64,000 bases of DNA from assembly GCA_947471745.1 (NCBI GenBank), contig CANJKZ010000825.1, positions 806,001 to 870,000 on the forward strand, written 5' to 3'. A model generated the notes under the pieces. It saw nothing but the letters and a program-made list of their open reading frames with translations. It did not search any database and was not told the origin of the DNA. This document shows positions 44,001 to 55,600 of the stretch, piece after piece. The DNA is from Closterium sp. Naga37s-1 (Eukaryota; Streptophyta; Zygnematophyceae; Desmidiales; Closteriaceae). The position numbers and the translations under genes were made by a program. The stretch's first letter is position 1. Each line of letters starts with the position of its first letter.

Positions 44001-47000
44001 CTGCTCTAACTCCTGAATGGCACCCGGGAAGGAGTGGATGTGCTGACCCCAGTGGTGTCGATGGCAATGGCGAGTGGCTCGTAGGCGAATAGCAGCCCCA
44101 CGGACGGAGGGGACATGGAGGCATGGGAGCGAGCATGAGGGATTGTGTGGATGGGGTGAGGGGTGCATGCGGGTATGGCCGCACTGACCTGGGTGGTGTC
44201 GATGGCGATGACGAGTGGCTCGAGGCAAAGAGCAGCCCCACGGAGAGAGTACGTGGGGATGGAGGGATGGGGAGATGGGCGGATGGGGGCATGGGAGCAC
44301 GGACCTGTGTGGTGTCGATGGCGATGACGAGTGGCTCGAGGCAAAGAGCAGCCCCACGGAGAGAGTACGTGGGGATGGAGGGATGGGGAGATGGGCGGAT
44401 GGGGGCATGGGAGCACGGACCTGTGTGGTGTCGATGGCGATGACGAGTGGCTCGAGGCAAAGAGCAGCCCCACGGAGAGAGTACGTGGGGATGGAGGGAT
44501 GGGGAGATGGGCGGATGGGGGCATGGGAGCACGGACCTGTGTGGTGTCGATGGCGATGACGAGTGGCTCGAGGCAAAGAGCAGCCCCACGGAGAGAGTAC
44601 GTGGGGATGGAGGGATGGGGAGATGGGCGGATGGGGGCATGGGAGCACGGACCTGTGTGGTGTCGATGGCGATGACGAGTGGCTCGAGGCAAAGAGCAGC
44701 CCCACGGAGAGAGTACGTGGGGATGGAGGGATGGGGAGATGGGCGGATGGGGGCATGGGAGCACGGACCTGTGTGGTGTCGATGGCGATGACGAGTGGCT
44801 CGAGGCAAAGAGCAGCCCCACGGAGAGAGTATGTGGGGATGGAGGGATGGGGAGATGGGCGGATGGGGGCATGGGAGCACGGACCTGTGTGGTGTCGATG
44901 GCGATGACGAGTGGCTCGAGGCAAAGAGCAGCCCCACGGAGAGAGTACGTGGGGATGGAGGGATGGGGAGATGGGCGGATGGGGGCATGGGAGCACGGAC
45001 CTGTGTGGTGTCGATGGCGATGACGAGTGGCTCGAGGCAAAGAGCAGCCCCACGGAGAGAGTACGTGGGGATGGAGGGATGGGGAGATGGGCGGATGGGG
45101 GCATGGGAGCACGGACCTGTGTGGTGTCGATGGCGATGACGAGTGGCTCGAGGCAAAGAGCAGCCCCACGGAGAGAGTACGTGGGGATGGAGGGATGGGG
45201 AGATGGGCGGATGGGGGCATGGGAGCACGGACCTGTGTGGTGTCGATGGCGATGACGAGTGGCTCGAGGCAAAGAGCAGCCCCACGGAGAGAGTACGTGG
45301 GGATGGAGGGATGGGGAGATGGGCGGATGGGGGCATGGGAGCACGGACCTGTGTGGTGTCGATGGCGATGACGAGTGGCTCGAGGCAAAGAGCAGCCCCA
45401 CGGAGAGAGTACGTGGGGATGGAGGGATGGGGAGATGGGCGGATGGGGGCATGGGAGCACGGACCTGTGTGGTGTCGATGGCGATGACGAGTGGCTCGAG
45501 GCAAAGAGCAGCCCCACGGAGAGAGTACGTGGGGATGGAGGGATGGGGAGATGGGCGGATGGGGGCATGGGAGCATGGACCTGTGTGGTGTCGATGGCGA
45601 TGACGAGTGGCTCGAGGCAAAGAGCAGCCCCACGGAGAGAGTATGTGGGGATGGAGGGATGGGGAGATGGGCGGATGGGGGCATGGGAGCACGGACCTGT
45701 GTGGTGTCGATGGCGATGACGAGTGGCTCGAGGCAAAGAGCAGCCCCACGGAGAGAGTACGTGGGGATGGAGGGATGGGGAGATGGGCGGATGGGGGCAT
45801 GGGAGCACGGACCTGTGTGGTGTCGATGGCGATGACGAGTGGCTCGAGGCAAAGAGCAGCCCCACGGAGAGAGTATGTGGGGATGGAGGGATGGGGAGAT
45901 GGGCGGATGGGGGCATGGGAGCACGGACCTGTGTGGTGTCGATGGCGATGACGAGTGGCTCGAGGCAAAGAGCAGCCCCACGGAGAGAGTACGTGGGGAT
46001 GGAGGGATGGGGAGATGGGCGGATGGGGGCATGGGAGCACGGACCTGTGTGGTGTCGATGGCGATGACGAGTGGCTCGAGGCAAAGAGCAGCCCCACGGA
46101 GAGAGTACGTGGGGATGGAGGGATGGGGAGATGGGCGGATGGGGGCATGGGAGCACGGACCTGTGTGGTGTCGATGGCGATGACGAGTGGCTCGAGGCAA
46201 AGAGCAGCCCCACGGAGAGAGTACGTGGGGATGGAGGGATGGGGAGATGGGCGGATGGGGGCATGGGAGCACGGACCTGTGTGGTGTCGATGGCGATGAC
46301 GAGTGGCTCGAGGCAAAGAGCAGCCCCACGGAGAGAGTACGTGGGGATGGAGGGATGGGGAGATGGGCGGATGGGGGCATGGGAGCACGGACCTGTGTGG
46401 TGTCGATGGCGATGACGAGTGGCTCGAGGCAAAGAGCAGCCCCACGGAGAGAGTACGTGGGGATGGAGGGATGGGGAGATGGGCGGATGGGGGCATGGGA
46501 GCACGGACCTGTGTGGTGTCGATGGCGATGACGAGCGGCTCGTAGGCGAATAGCAGCCCCACGGAGAGGCGCGGCCAGGGCGACATGACGTTGCGCGAGG
46601 CAGAGGGCGAGGAGGCGGGGGACGCCGGGGCGAAGAAAGGCAGCAGACACACAGCACTGGGGAGAAGGGGGGTAGCGGAGTGGGGGAGGAGACGTGGGTG
46701 GGAGTACGGACGACGGCTGACGGGAGGCCACATGGCGCAGTGGTGCATGGCCAACGCACATGTGCGAGCAGAGAAACGCGGTGCAGCAGCAAACGAACAC
46801 CGCAAGGATACGCAACTCGTGGACTTCCTTTCAACATTTTCAAACACAACCCCCGGCCTTGCTGTGGAGGCAAAGGGGCAAGGCAAGCAGAGGGGAGGGC
46901 ACAGGGCGCTCACAGGAGCAGGTTGGCGAGCAGCACGAGCAGCAGCAGGGCGAGCGTGCGCAGGTGCGAGGAGGGGCTCGCGGAGGGTGACGCACTGAGG

Positions 47001-48483
47001 CGCTGCGATCGCTCCTTGCCCACCACTCCGAACATCTGAGAGGGGGAGGGAACGGAAGGGGGGCGGGGGTTGAAAGATTGGCGGACACGAGGTGGGGGAA
47101 CAGGTGCGCTGGCAGGATGGAGGATGGGAAGAGGAAATGGGTGAGAGAGTGGGCGAGCAAGTGGGGGGGAGAGAGGGGGCCATGTTGGTGCTCGGTAAAA
47201 CAGGGGATCGATCGTGCTTGAGGCGGGAGTGGGCGTCGCTTTGATGGCCGTGACAGCGGCGAACCACAGCAGCACAGCAGCCACGCGGCTCTTGAGACGG
47301 TTTGGGGGCCTGGGACTGGGGACTGCGACCCTGCTGGGTCCAGGACGAACGCTCACCTTGATGGCGGTGACCGCGGCGAACCACAGCAGCCACACGGGCT
47401 GCACCACCAGCACGTCCACCAGCGATAGCAGCAGTAGTAGCTGTTGGGGGGGAAAGATGCGCCAGGACACCATTGGCCGTGGGAACGTGATAAAAGTGTA
47501 GTTTTGAGACATCTCAAAATTACACTATTATGACATGGACACCATTGGCAGAGGGAAGGCGCGTGGCGGATGGCGACGAGGGGTTGGTGCAACCACGGCA
47601 AAGGGGAGAAGTCAAATTGAAGGGGATTTGCGTATAGAAGCTGGGCTTGAAGGGCGGTAAGGGGGTTTCACCTTGAAGGAGAAGTGGCCGATGAGTCGCT
47701 CCGCCAGCTTGTGCATCTCCAGCAGCGATAGCTCTCCCAGAAACAACTCCTGCGCACCGCACAGCACCACACCGCACCAAGGGCAGCGCCACAGCCGACA
47801 TAGGCACGGGGACGGAAGTATATGAGAGTTGGAAACTGATAAGGATGAATTATCCAAGTTCCTCTCCCGTTTCCTTCTCCCCTCTTTTTCCACCCTCTCT
47901 CTTTCCCGTACTGCCCTACCTTTTCCCCCCTCCTCCCTCTCTTTCCCGCGCTTCCCCCCCCCCCCCCCGCGCGCACCTTAGCGCCGACGACGCCGAGCAG
48001 CAGCGCGCAGAGCAGCAGGTTGTAGAGGGCGGCGGCGGACTCGACGGACTCCGACATGTGGCGGAACGACGCCAGCCACAAAGCCGACGCGTCCACCGCC
48101 GGCCCCTCAGACGCCGCCACGTGTCCCGCTCCCGCCTGCTCGCTCCCCTGCCTCCCCTCCGCCGCAATCACCTCGCCTCCCTCCGCCCGCGCGCCCTCCC
48201 GCCCCACGCTGCCGCTCCCTGCCGCGTTCGCCGCCGCCTCCACCGCCGCCGCCGCCGGCTGCTCCGCTGCCGCTACGGGAATCTGCGCAGCGGATGCCGC
48301 CGGGGCCGGTGGATGCGGCTGCAGCTGCGCCGGCGGGAGCGGCGCAGAGGCGGGCCATTGGCGGGCGAGCGAGTGCGCGCCGTGCTGCAGGTGCGCGTGC
48401 ATGATGTTGAGGTGCAGCCCGAAACAGACGGCGCTCAGCGCCGCGTACGCCGCCAGCGCGCCCGCCACCCACACGCGCGACAT
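41033..48483 (-). CDS. RIN2: RIN2/RIN3-like (AMFR/gp78 family) membrane RING-H2 E3 ubiquitin ligase with CUE domain
   Basis: Eight exons join in frame at GT-AG sites: 48483-47977, 47749-47672, 47440-47357, 47035-46914, 46656-46509, 43806-43722, 43458-42278 and 41092-41033, giving about 754 residues. Hydrophobic segments fill residues 1-400 (AALYNLLLCALLLG, LLLLLSLVDVLVV, LALLLLVLLANLLL, SVGLLFAYEPLVIAID and SVIDLVLVFNIRTLL). The RING-H2 finger is at about 441-482 (CAICREPL, CGHLFHLSC, CPTC). A Gly-rich linker of about 200 residues follows, then a CUE domain at about 714-754, split by the last intron (VEEVLPHVPSHAIRQ then ELLRRPNVLLAVNALM). Block order matches Arabidopsis RIN2/RIN3, membrane E3 ligases that bind immune receptors, and animal gp78 of ER-associated degradation. 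Introns 5 and 7 are swollen by tandem arrays. The Gly-rich linker is long for the family. Exon boundaries are inferred from frame and homology. Confidence 0.87.
41289..41420. repeat. 16-bp minisatellite in intron 7 of the RIN2-like gene
   Basis: About eight imperfect copies of ggggagcagaggagaa between the last exon and the 19-bp array. Confidence 0.8.
41495..42266. repeat. 19-bp array of 41 palindromic units in intron 7
   Basis: 41 head-to-tail 19-bp units, each holding catgctagcatg, a perfect 12-bp palindrome, followed by tatgtcc. Four units carry catgcaagcatg instead. The last unit lies 12 bases from the splice donor of exon 7 (42278). No spacers, so this is not a CRISPR. Confidence 0.95.
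43557..43622 (-). repeat. second copy of the exon 7 start (pseudo-exon)
   Basis: About 66 bases nearly identical (three differences) to 43379-43444 inside exon 7, encoding CEWAELRSWLLFNVSF. The copy lies 178 bp upstream, in intron 6. It lacks an acceptor that fits the phase, so the copy at 43458 is taken as the real exon. Confidence 0.8.
44054..46573. repeat. 116-bp tandem array carrying 22 copies of the exon 5 end and its splice donor
   Basis: Period 116 bp. Twenty internal units are almost identical, differing by a few single bases. A unit at 44.05-44.10 kb and exon 5 itself (46509-46573) close the two ends. Read on the gene (-) strand, each unit has the sequence for the EPLVIAIDTTQ segment followed by the gtccgtg donor, then a C-rich intron piece. 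The + strand of each unit has five or more runs of three or more G within about 45 bases. Since 116 is not divisible by three and the unit has no - strand stops, all three - strand frames stay open across the array. Confidence 0.93.
47241..47273 (-). repeat. partial copy of the exon 3 end in intron 3
   Basis: 33 bases with 31 matching 47358-47390, the last bases of exon 3 (LLWFAAVTAIK). The donor GT is not kept in this copy. Confidence 0.7.
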
Positions 48484-49682
48484 CGCTCCGCCCCTCCCCG
48501 CGCCCGCTCCACTCAACTCCCTCCGTCTCGTGCCTTGGCGCGTCTGCTTGAGTATTCCCCGCTAAACTAGTGCCTGACGACCGATATAACACCTGCTAAT
48601 ACCTGCTAATAGCTGCTGGTAGTTGCTAATTTGTTTCACGCGACTGGCCTACGAGCCGACATTTAGCTGCTAAAGGCGGCCCTTCTATCATCGTTCGCTC
48701 CTCTCCTCGTTTTGGCAGCGACCATCGGAGACAGCAATGTATATCCCTACAGGCTATCGGTATGCCGACAACAGTCGACGATGGCGATGACCCACGACGA
48801 TACAAGCGACCTTGGACGACTCAAACGACAGCGCGCACGCGAAACTCTAACACACTCACTGGAACCGCGGCAAGCGGCAGGGAAACGCACGACATGAAGG
48901 CGAGGGATGAATTGACGATACGCTATTTGCTATGTACAACGCATCTACACAGATGTCAAGAGAGGGAAGCAGACTCGAAGCTAGATATTTTGTCGGTTCT
49001 CGGGTGCGTTTGGATTTGGATGGAGGTTGGCGCGCGGAGCAAGCGAGCTCGTTCCAGCCTGCACGACTGCTGCACCTCACCCCACTTTCATCCATCTCCC
49101 TCACAAGCTGGGAGTTTCCGCTCTCGTTCCCCGCGAGCAATCGATGTTGGCGGACACGAATAGGCGGAGCAGATGAACCCTCCCAACACGCTTGACCCTG
49201 GGAAATCGCGCGCTAGCCTCTTCCGCTCCTCCTCCTTCCTCCCTTTCCCCCGCCCCGCCAACGCTTTCCGCCAGAGCCAAGTTCCTGCCAACAGAGCATG
49301 AACCCACGAGGCAGGCATGTGCTCGGTCCCGCCCGCCCTCGGGGTTGGCTGGTTGGGAATTCCGCCGTGTCGCACAGGTTTCAACACATGCACCCCTCAT
49401 GCGAACCTTTTCTTGACGACTGACTGAACCAGTCACATTGCCGTGCGACATTGCCGAGTGGTTGACCCAGTCCGAAGGATCGCCCACATTCGCACGACCA
49501 CTCTGCTAGGAGGACCATGCGTTTCGTCAGGGAAAGGGAATTTCGGTGGGAAAGATCATACCGAAAATCGTTATAGACAGCTTCGTAAAACTATATCGAA
49601 TTAGAACTACGACCATACAAAAGAATATAGTGCTTCATATCGAAGCACTAACACTACCTAGCATGCTACTGATTTGCTAAAT
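48484..49682. other. intergenic region, probable RIN2-like promoter and ALY-like 3' flank
   Basis: About 1.2 kb between two - strand genes. A few 10-11-bp repeats of acctgctaat type lie near 48590-48640, shortly upstream of the RIN2-like ATG. The part near 49.55-49.68 kb is AT-rich and probably holds the ALY-like 3' UTR. No further gene is recognised. Confidence 0.5.
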
Positions 49683-52600
49683 TTATGCCAGCAAGAGAGG
49701 TCTGAAGCAACGAGCGCGTTGCCTAGGTGCCTCTAGGTTGGAGATAAGGTGCTGGCATATGCGAGCAATGCATGAATGGATGCGGGTGAGCATGTCGTTG
49801 TTAGACGGGGCAGACGCCGAGAGCGTCGATTGGCAGAAATTGAGGATTCCACGCAGGTCAGAAGCTGACAAGTCAGTGCGTTTGCACGCAGCCTGAGACA
49901 CAAGAAATGCAGCAAGCAGCACAGCAGTGAGTCAGAAAGCAAGAGACACGCAACGTCAGTGCCCTGTGGTAAGCAAGAGCCAGTCCAAAGGGTAAGGGCA
50001 TGAACAATCAACAGTAATCAAAGTACCTGAACGAGCAGCAGGGAGGCGAGGCATTGCTGCATGACCGTCCGCACATCCCCTGCCGCACCAGAAGCCCGGA
50101 CCTGCCCTTCGGCGCCTCCACTGCCACAGCCTTCCCTCTCCTCCCTCCGACCCCTTTCCTCCCTCTCCCCTCCCCCCACCCCATGCGCCACCGCTGCTTC
50201 ATGCAGCCCCTCCTTCCCTGCCCCCCCTTCCCCACCATCACCTGCACGCGCAGTGCTGTCTGGAGGGGAGGTGGGAAAGGGGGAGGAGGCGGGGGGGCGG
50301 AGGGTGTGAGGGGGCGGTCTGGCCTTGGTGGTGGAGGACCGGTGGGGGCTGATCACATGCACTGCTGCACCCGCTGCTGCTGCCGCTGGTGCCGCTGCTG
50401 CTGGTGCTGTGGGTGCATCAGGGGAGCAGGTGGCGGGGGGGAAGACAGACAGGGTGGCTGAGGGGGAGGCGAGGGGGAGGGAGGGGGGGCTGGCGGCGGA
50501 AGGGGGGGAGGGGGAGAAGAGCACTCGGTGGTGGTCTGGGGAGACAGCAAGTGAGGGAGCTGAAACAGCAGCTGTTGGCGCCAGTGCAGTGGCGGGTGTG
50601 GCAGGGTCGGCAAGGCCGCCTCTCTCCTTGTGTTGGCCTCCACCATCGCCTTCCCTCCTCTCCCCCTCTTCTGCCGCTGCCCCTAGCGCTAGCCTGCCAC
50701 CACTGCCCGTTGCAGCGCCCGCAGCACCCCCACCCGTGACTGCCGCAGCTGCGGCAGCAGCAGCTGCAGCCGCTGCTGCGTCGGCACCAAAACGGGTACG
50801 AGTGTCGACAGCAGCAGGTGGAGCAGCAGCATGTGGGGCAGCGCGAGCATCGAGGGCATCACGGCCGGTGGTGACAGCATCGGCCTCAGAGCCCCCTGTG
50901 GTGCCCGTCGTCACTGACAGCCCCCCCTCCTCCGATGCACACAGCAGCCCCCTCGCCCCCACCCCCTCCTCCCACCGCCCCCCTGCTCCCTCTGCTCCCT
51001 CTGCTCCGCCTGCTCCCCCTGCCCCTGCTGCTCCTCCCCCTGCCCCTGGCACGGGGCAGGGGTGCTTGCCAGGGCTTCTGAGGGCGGGTCCCTGGGGGGT
51101 GAGCTGCAGCAGACGGTAGCGCGACGCGTGGGGGGGTGGGGTGCTGGCAGGGTGGGTCACAGGGCGCAGCGCGTATGGAGGAACTGGTGCAGGGTGTTGT
51201 AATGCGGTGTGGTGCGGTTCAGTGCAGTGTGGCATGGTGTCTGCATCAGCTGCAGCTGCAGCAGATGGGAGCGGAGGCCCGGCAGGGGAGGGTGATGGGT
51301 GGTGGTGTTGTTGCTCTGGTGCCTGTTGGGTTGCCTGTGGTGGTCCGTGTGGATGCAATGGCTGCATTGGAGCAGTGGCAGGAGCAGCGAAAGCAGTGAG
51401 AGCCGCAGGAGGCATGGCGGTGGGTGGGGGGATACCAGGTGGAGGGGTGAAGATGGGTGGAGCCGAGGAGGGGAACTGAGGTGGGGAAATGTGTGGCGGA
51501 GGGAGGGAGGAAAGGGCCTGGGAGAGGAGCAGCGAGGGGTCAGCGGTGGGCGGGCAGAGGGAGAGGGCGTGCAGGGCAGCGGCCACCATGGCATGCGCCC
51601 TCTGCTGTGCCGCTCCTATCATCTGGTGCACCCCCGCTGACACCTCCCCGCTGGCACCCTCCTCTTCCCCTCCCACTGCCCTCCCTCTCTCGCTCACCAC
51701 CCCTTGGAGGATTCCCTGACCCTCCTGCTCCGTTTTCCCCCCTTCCCCTCCGCCCACACCCCTCTCGCTCCCCGGTCTGCATGCTGCACCTACCCCTGGA
51801 GCCCTGCCCGGCTCATCCCAGCGTGCTGCAGCTTTGCCCTCCTCCTGCGCCTTCCCCATCGCTTCTCCCATCTGCCCACTCCCGTCCGCTGCTGGCGCTG
51901 TTGCCGCTGCTGGTGCTGCCGCCAATGCCACCGCTGCTGGTGCTGCTTCTGGTACTGCTGTTAGTGCAGCTGCTTGAGCCGCTAGTGCTGCAGGTGCTGC
52001 TGCCACCTCAGTCGGTGCAGGGGCAGGGGCTATCAAGAGATGTGGCACGGGTGCAGGGGGAAGGGTGGGTGGAAGGGAAAGCGGAGGAAGAGAGGGGGCT
52101 TGGGGCGGTGGGGGGATGAGAGGAGGGAGGCGCAGAGGCGCGTTGGCGAGGGCAGTGTGGGAGGAGGAGGCAGTGAGGAGGCGGGCAGCGGAGATGAGGG
52201 GGGAGGGGATGGGGGAGGCGAGGAGTGGGGGGGCGGCAGGGGAGGGCAGTAGGCGGTGTGTGGGGTGGGGCGAGGGGAGGAGGGAGGGCGAGGGGCGGGG
52301 GAGGGCGGGGTGGAGGAAGCGGTTGCGGCTCCTGAGGGCTTGCAGGGCCTCGTCCAGCTGAGAGGGGCACGAAAGGCATGGGAGGGGCACGGCGGCATGG
52401 GATCGGACGGGGTGCATTGTGGCATGAGATGGAAGGCATGGCATGGGATGGGATGCACTGGATGGTGCGTACGACAAGAGGGAAGAAGGGAAAGAAGGCA
52501 TTGAGAGGAATGCAAGAGACGTTGGGCGCACATGCACCTATCACCACTGCTCACCTGCTTGTCCGTGTCCCTCAGCTGCAGCAGCACCACTGCATACTGC

Positions 52601-55600
52601 CGCTGAAACGACTCATCCAACCCCACCCCTCCCTCCGCCACACCCCCTGCCTGACCCCCCTCTCCCGTCCTCCCCTGCTGTGTCCCCAGATTCCCCAGCT
52701 GCTCCAATTGCCCCAGCAGCCCCTCTGCGTGCGCGTTGAGCCACTGCAGCTCCGCCAGCAGCGCCGCCTGGGCGACAACAGCATAGTGGATGGGGGGAGA
52801 CGGGAGGGACGGGACGGGCGACACGGTTGGCAGCAGGGAGGGGAAAAAGGGGAGAGACGGGAGAGAAGGGAAGGGGAAGGAAGAAGAGGGGGTGAAGGGG
52901 AATAGAGTTAGAAGGCAGCTCGGTGAAACATGTCAAGGAGAACTCTGATGAATCCCGTCAGTATCGCCCCTCACCTTCTTGTCACAGCAGCGTGCCACCT
53001 CCACCACAGCATGCACGTCCTGCTCCCTCGACTGCCCCGTCTCCCCTGGACTCCCCGCCACCACCGCGGCTGCCAGCGGCCTGTGCGTGGGCGTCTTGAA
53101 CGACTCTCCTGCACCAGCCGCACCCACAGCAGCAGCAGCAGGTGCAGTGGCAGCGGCAGGGGCAGGGGCTGAAGCAGGGGCAGGAGATGTGGGAGGGAGG
53201 CAGCCGTTGAGATCCAAATGACCTGGCCCGCCCTGCCATGCATGCTGCAGCGACCCATGTAAACCATCCATACTCTGCACTGCTGGGTGCGAGCCGTGCA
53301 TGCCCTGCATGGGCAGGCTCATCATCTGCATGCCCTGGTGTGGCGGGTTCATCCCGCCATGCAAGCCCTGGTGTGGCGGGTTCATCCCGCCATGCAAGCC
53401 CTGGTGTGGCGGGTTCATCCCGCCATGCATGCCATGCAGGGGCAGCACATCCACGTCCACATCAGCCACCGCATGTGTGCCCAGCTGCCCCTCCTCAAAC
53501 CGCACCACCACCACCTCCCCTTCCCCCCACCCCTCCCCATGCCCCCTTCCCTCCCTTTCCCCCCCACGCCCCACGCCCACCACCCTGCCTGCTGCCACCA
53601 CGCCCGTGCCAGGGTGCACTGCCAGTACCGCCTCCCCCACTTGCACCTGGCCACCCCCTTGCGCAGCCACTCCTGCAGGCGCACCAGCAGCAGTGGCGAG
53701 GGCGGCGCGGGCAGCAGCACGGAAAGCGTTGAGGTTGGCCCGTTCCTCTGCCAGGAAGGCGGGGGAGAGGCGGCGCGGCTTGCCCATGGCGCTGGGGGGA
53801 TGGGAGGCAGGGGATTTGGGAAGGGAGGGGGGAGGAAAGGGGGTAAGGGGGAAGCGGGGAGAGGAGAGGAGGGTGGGATGAGAAGGCGATAAGGTTGGCC
53901 CTTTCCTTGGATAGGAAGGTGGGGGAGAGGCGGCGCGGCTTGCCCATGGCGCTGGGGGGATGGGAGGGGGGACAGGGGATGCAAGGGGGACAGGGGGAGA
54001 GTGGTGAGATTGGCAAACGGGTGGGTTGAGAAGGGAGGGTTGCAGGAAGCGTGGAGGGACGGCGGATGTGCACGTGAAATTATTTGAGGGCGAGACTGAA
54101 GCTAAGGGGATGGGGCAGGGTAGAGGAGCAAGGGGCCAATGATAGGCAGGCTCACGAGCACTGGGGCCGGCAAAGAGTGCGAGGGAAGAAGGCTTCAAGC
54201 GAGGCATGCCCACCAGGGCGCTGCAGTGTTAACAATCATCAGCGACATGTGCAGCCAAGGAGAGGCGCAAGCACTCACCAGCGCAGCAGGCGCCAGAGCG
54301 TGCGCGGGAGGGCGGTGGGAGGCGGGGCGGCGAGGAGGGCGAGGCAGCAGTGGAAGTCGCTGTGGCGGAACCAGGGGCAGTCGATGACGCTGTACAAGAA
54401 CTCACACCGCGCCCACTGCAGCACTGCCAGGCACATGGGTGGTGGGGGGAGGAGAGCACCATCCACCCCATCCCTTCCCTCCCTGCCTTCTCTCCCCTCC
54501 TGCCACATCTCCACGCGCCTCTTCCTCCTGCCTGCCCCCCGCGCTGCTACACGTGGCGCTCTGCCCCACGTTTCTCCTCCCCTCTCTGATGCTTGGTGTT
54601 GCTGAAGTGGCGGCACGTGTTGCCCAGGCTGATGTGGCATGGGCGGCCACGTGGCATCCGCCCTCTGCTCCCCTCCCCCCTGCTGCGCGCCCCCATACTC
54701 CCCCCCGTCCCCTTGCGGACCGCCCATGGGGAGGGGCAGGAGCAGAGGAGCAGAGTGCAGGGGGAAGGCAGTGTGGTTAGGCGCAGGGTGCATGGGGAGC
54801 AAGGGGAGCATGGGGGGAGTGGAGGGCGTGGGGGTTATGGGCGCAGCAGGTATGGAAGGAGGCATTTGCAGCAACAGGGGCCCTGGCACGGTTGAGAGGT
54901 GTGGGGCGGGTGGCGGGAGGGATGCAGAGGGGCGGGGGGAGAGGGGCAGGGCGGATGGGAGGCGGAGGGAGAGAGAAGGCGAGGAGGAAGGGGAGAGAGG
55001 ATAGGTCAGCAGATTAGTCCTAGAGCCCATGGTAGGAGCTGCTGCTGCTACTGCTGCTGTTGCTGTGGTGGCAGCAGTGTGTTGGGAGGGTGGCAGCAGC
55101 GGCAGCAGCTGTGCCGTAACTGGCCGTTGCTGCTGCTGCTGCTGCTGCTGCACATGCCCCCCTGTATCTGCTGCACGTGAGTCTTGAGCCATCCCAACAT
55201 AACCCACCGGACTCACCCCGCTGCCTGCACCCTCCCTGTCGTCTCGTCCCATCAAATCGAGGACCACCCTCTCCTCCTCCACTCCACCCTCCTGCCCCTT
55301 CCTCTTCTCCTTCACCCCTCTCTCCTTCCCCTTCTTCCTCTCCCTCGCCCCAGCATCCTTCCCCTTCCGCCTCTCCTTCCCCTGCTCCCCACCAGCCCCA
55401 CGTGGCCCTGCAGCAGCAGGGGGAACCGGGGGAGGCACGGTAGGAGGGGCGGAGGGAGCGAGGGAGTGGGGAGGCAGAGGGTCATGCTGCTCCGCACCCT
55501 GCACTTGCCCCTCCTTTACCTTCTCCTGCCCCTTCTTCTCGCCCTGTCCCACTTCCTCCCCCTTCCTCCTCCCCTTCACAGCCCCCTTGGACCCCCCTCC

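Noticed and set aside
44215-46545. Nineteen 114-codon + strand frames, each starting 116 bp after the last
   Set aside because: Shadows of the tandem array on the opposite strand of the gene, with no protein family resemblance.
43668-47393. A single open - strand frame of over 1200 codons, rich in Pro/Ser/His, with two more overlapping open frames
   Set aside because: It runs through exon, intron and the 116-bp array. A stop-free unit whose length is not a multiple of three opens all three frames automatically. The spliced RIN2-like gene explains the conserved parts.
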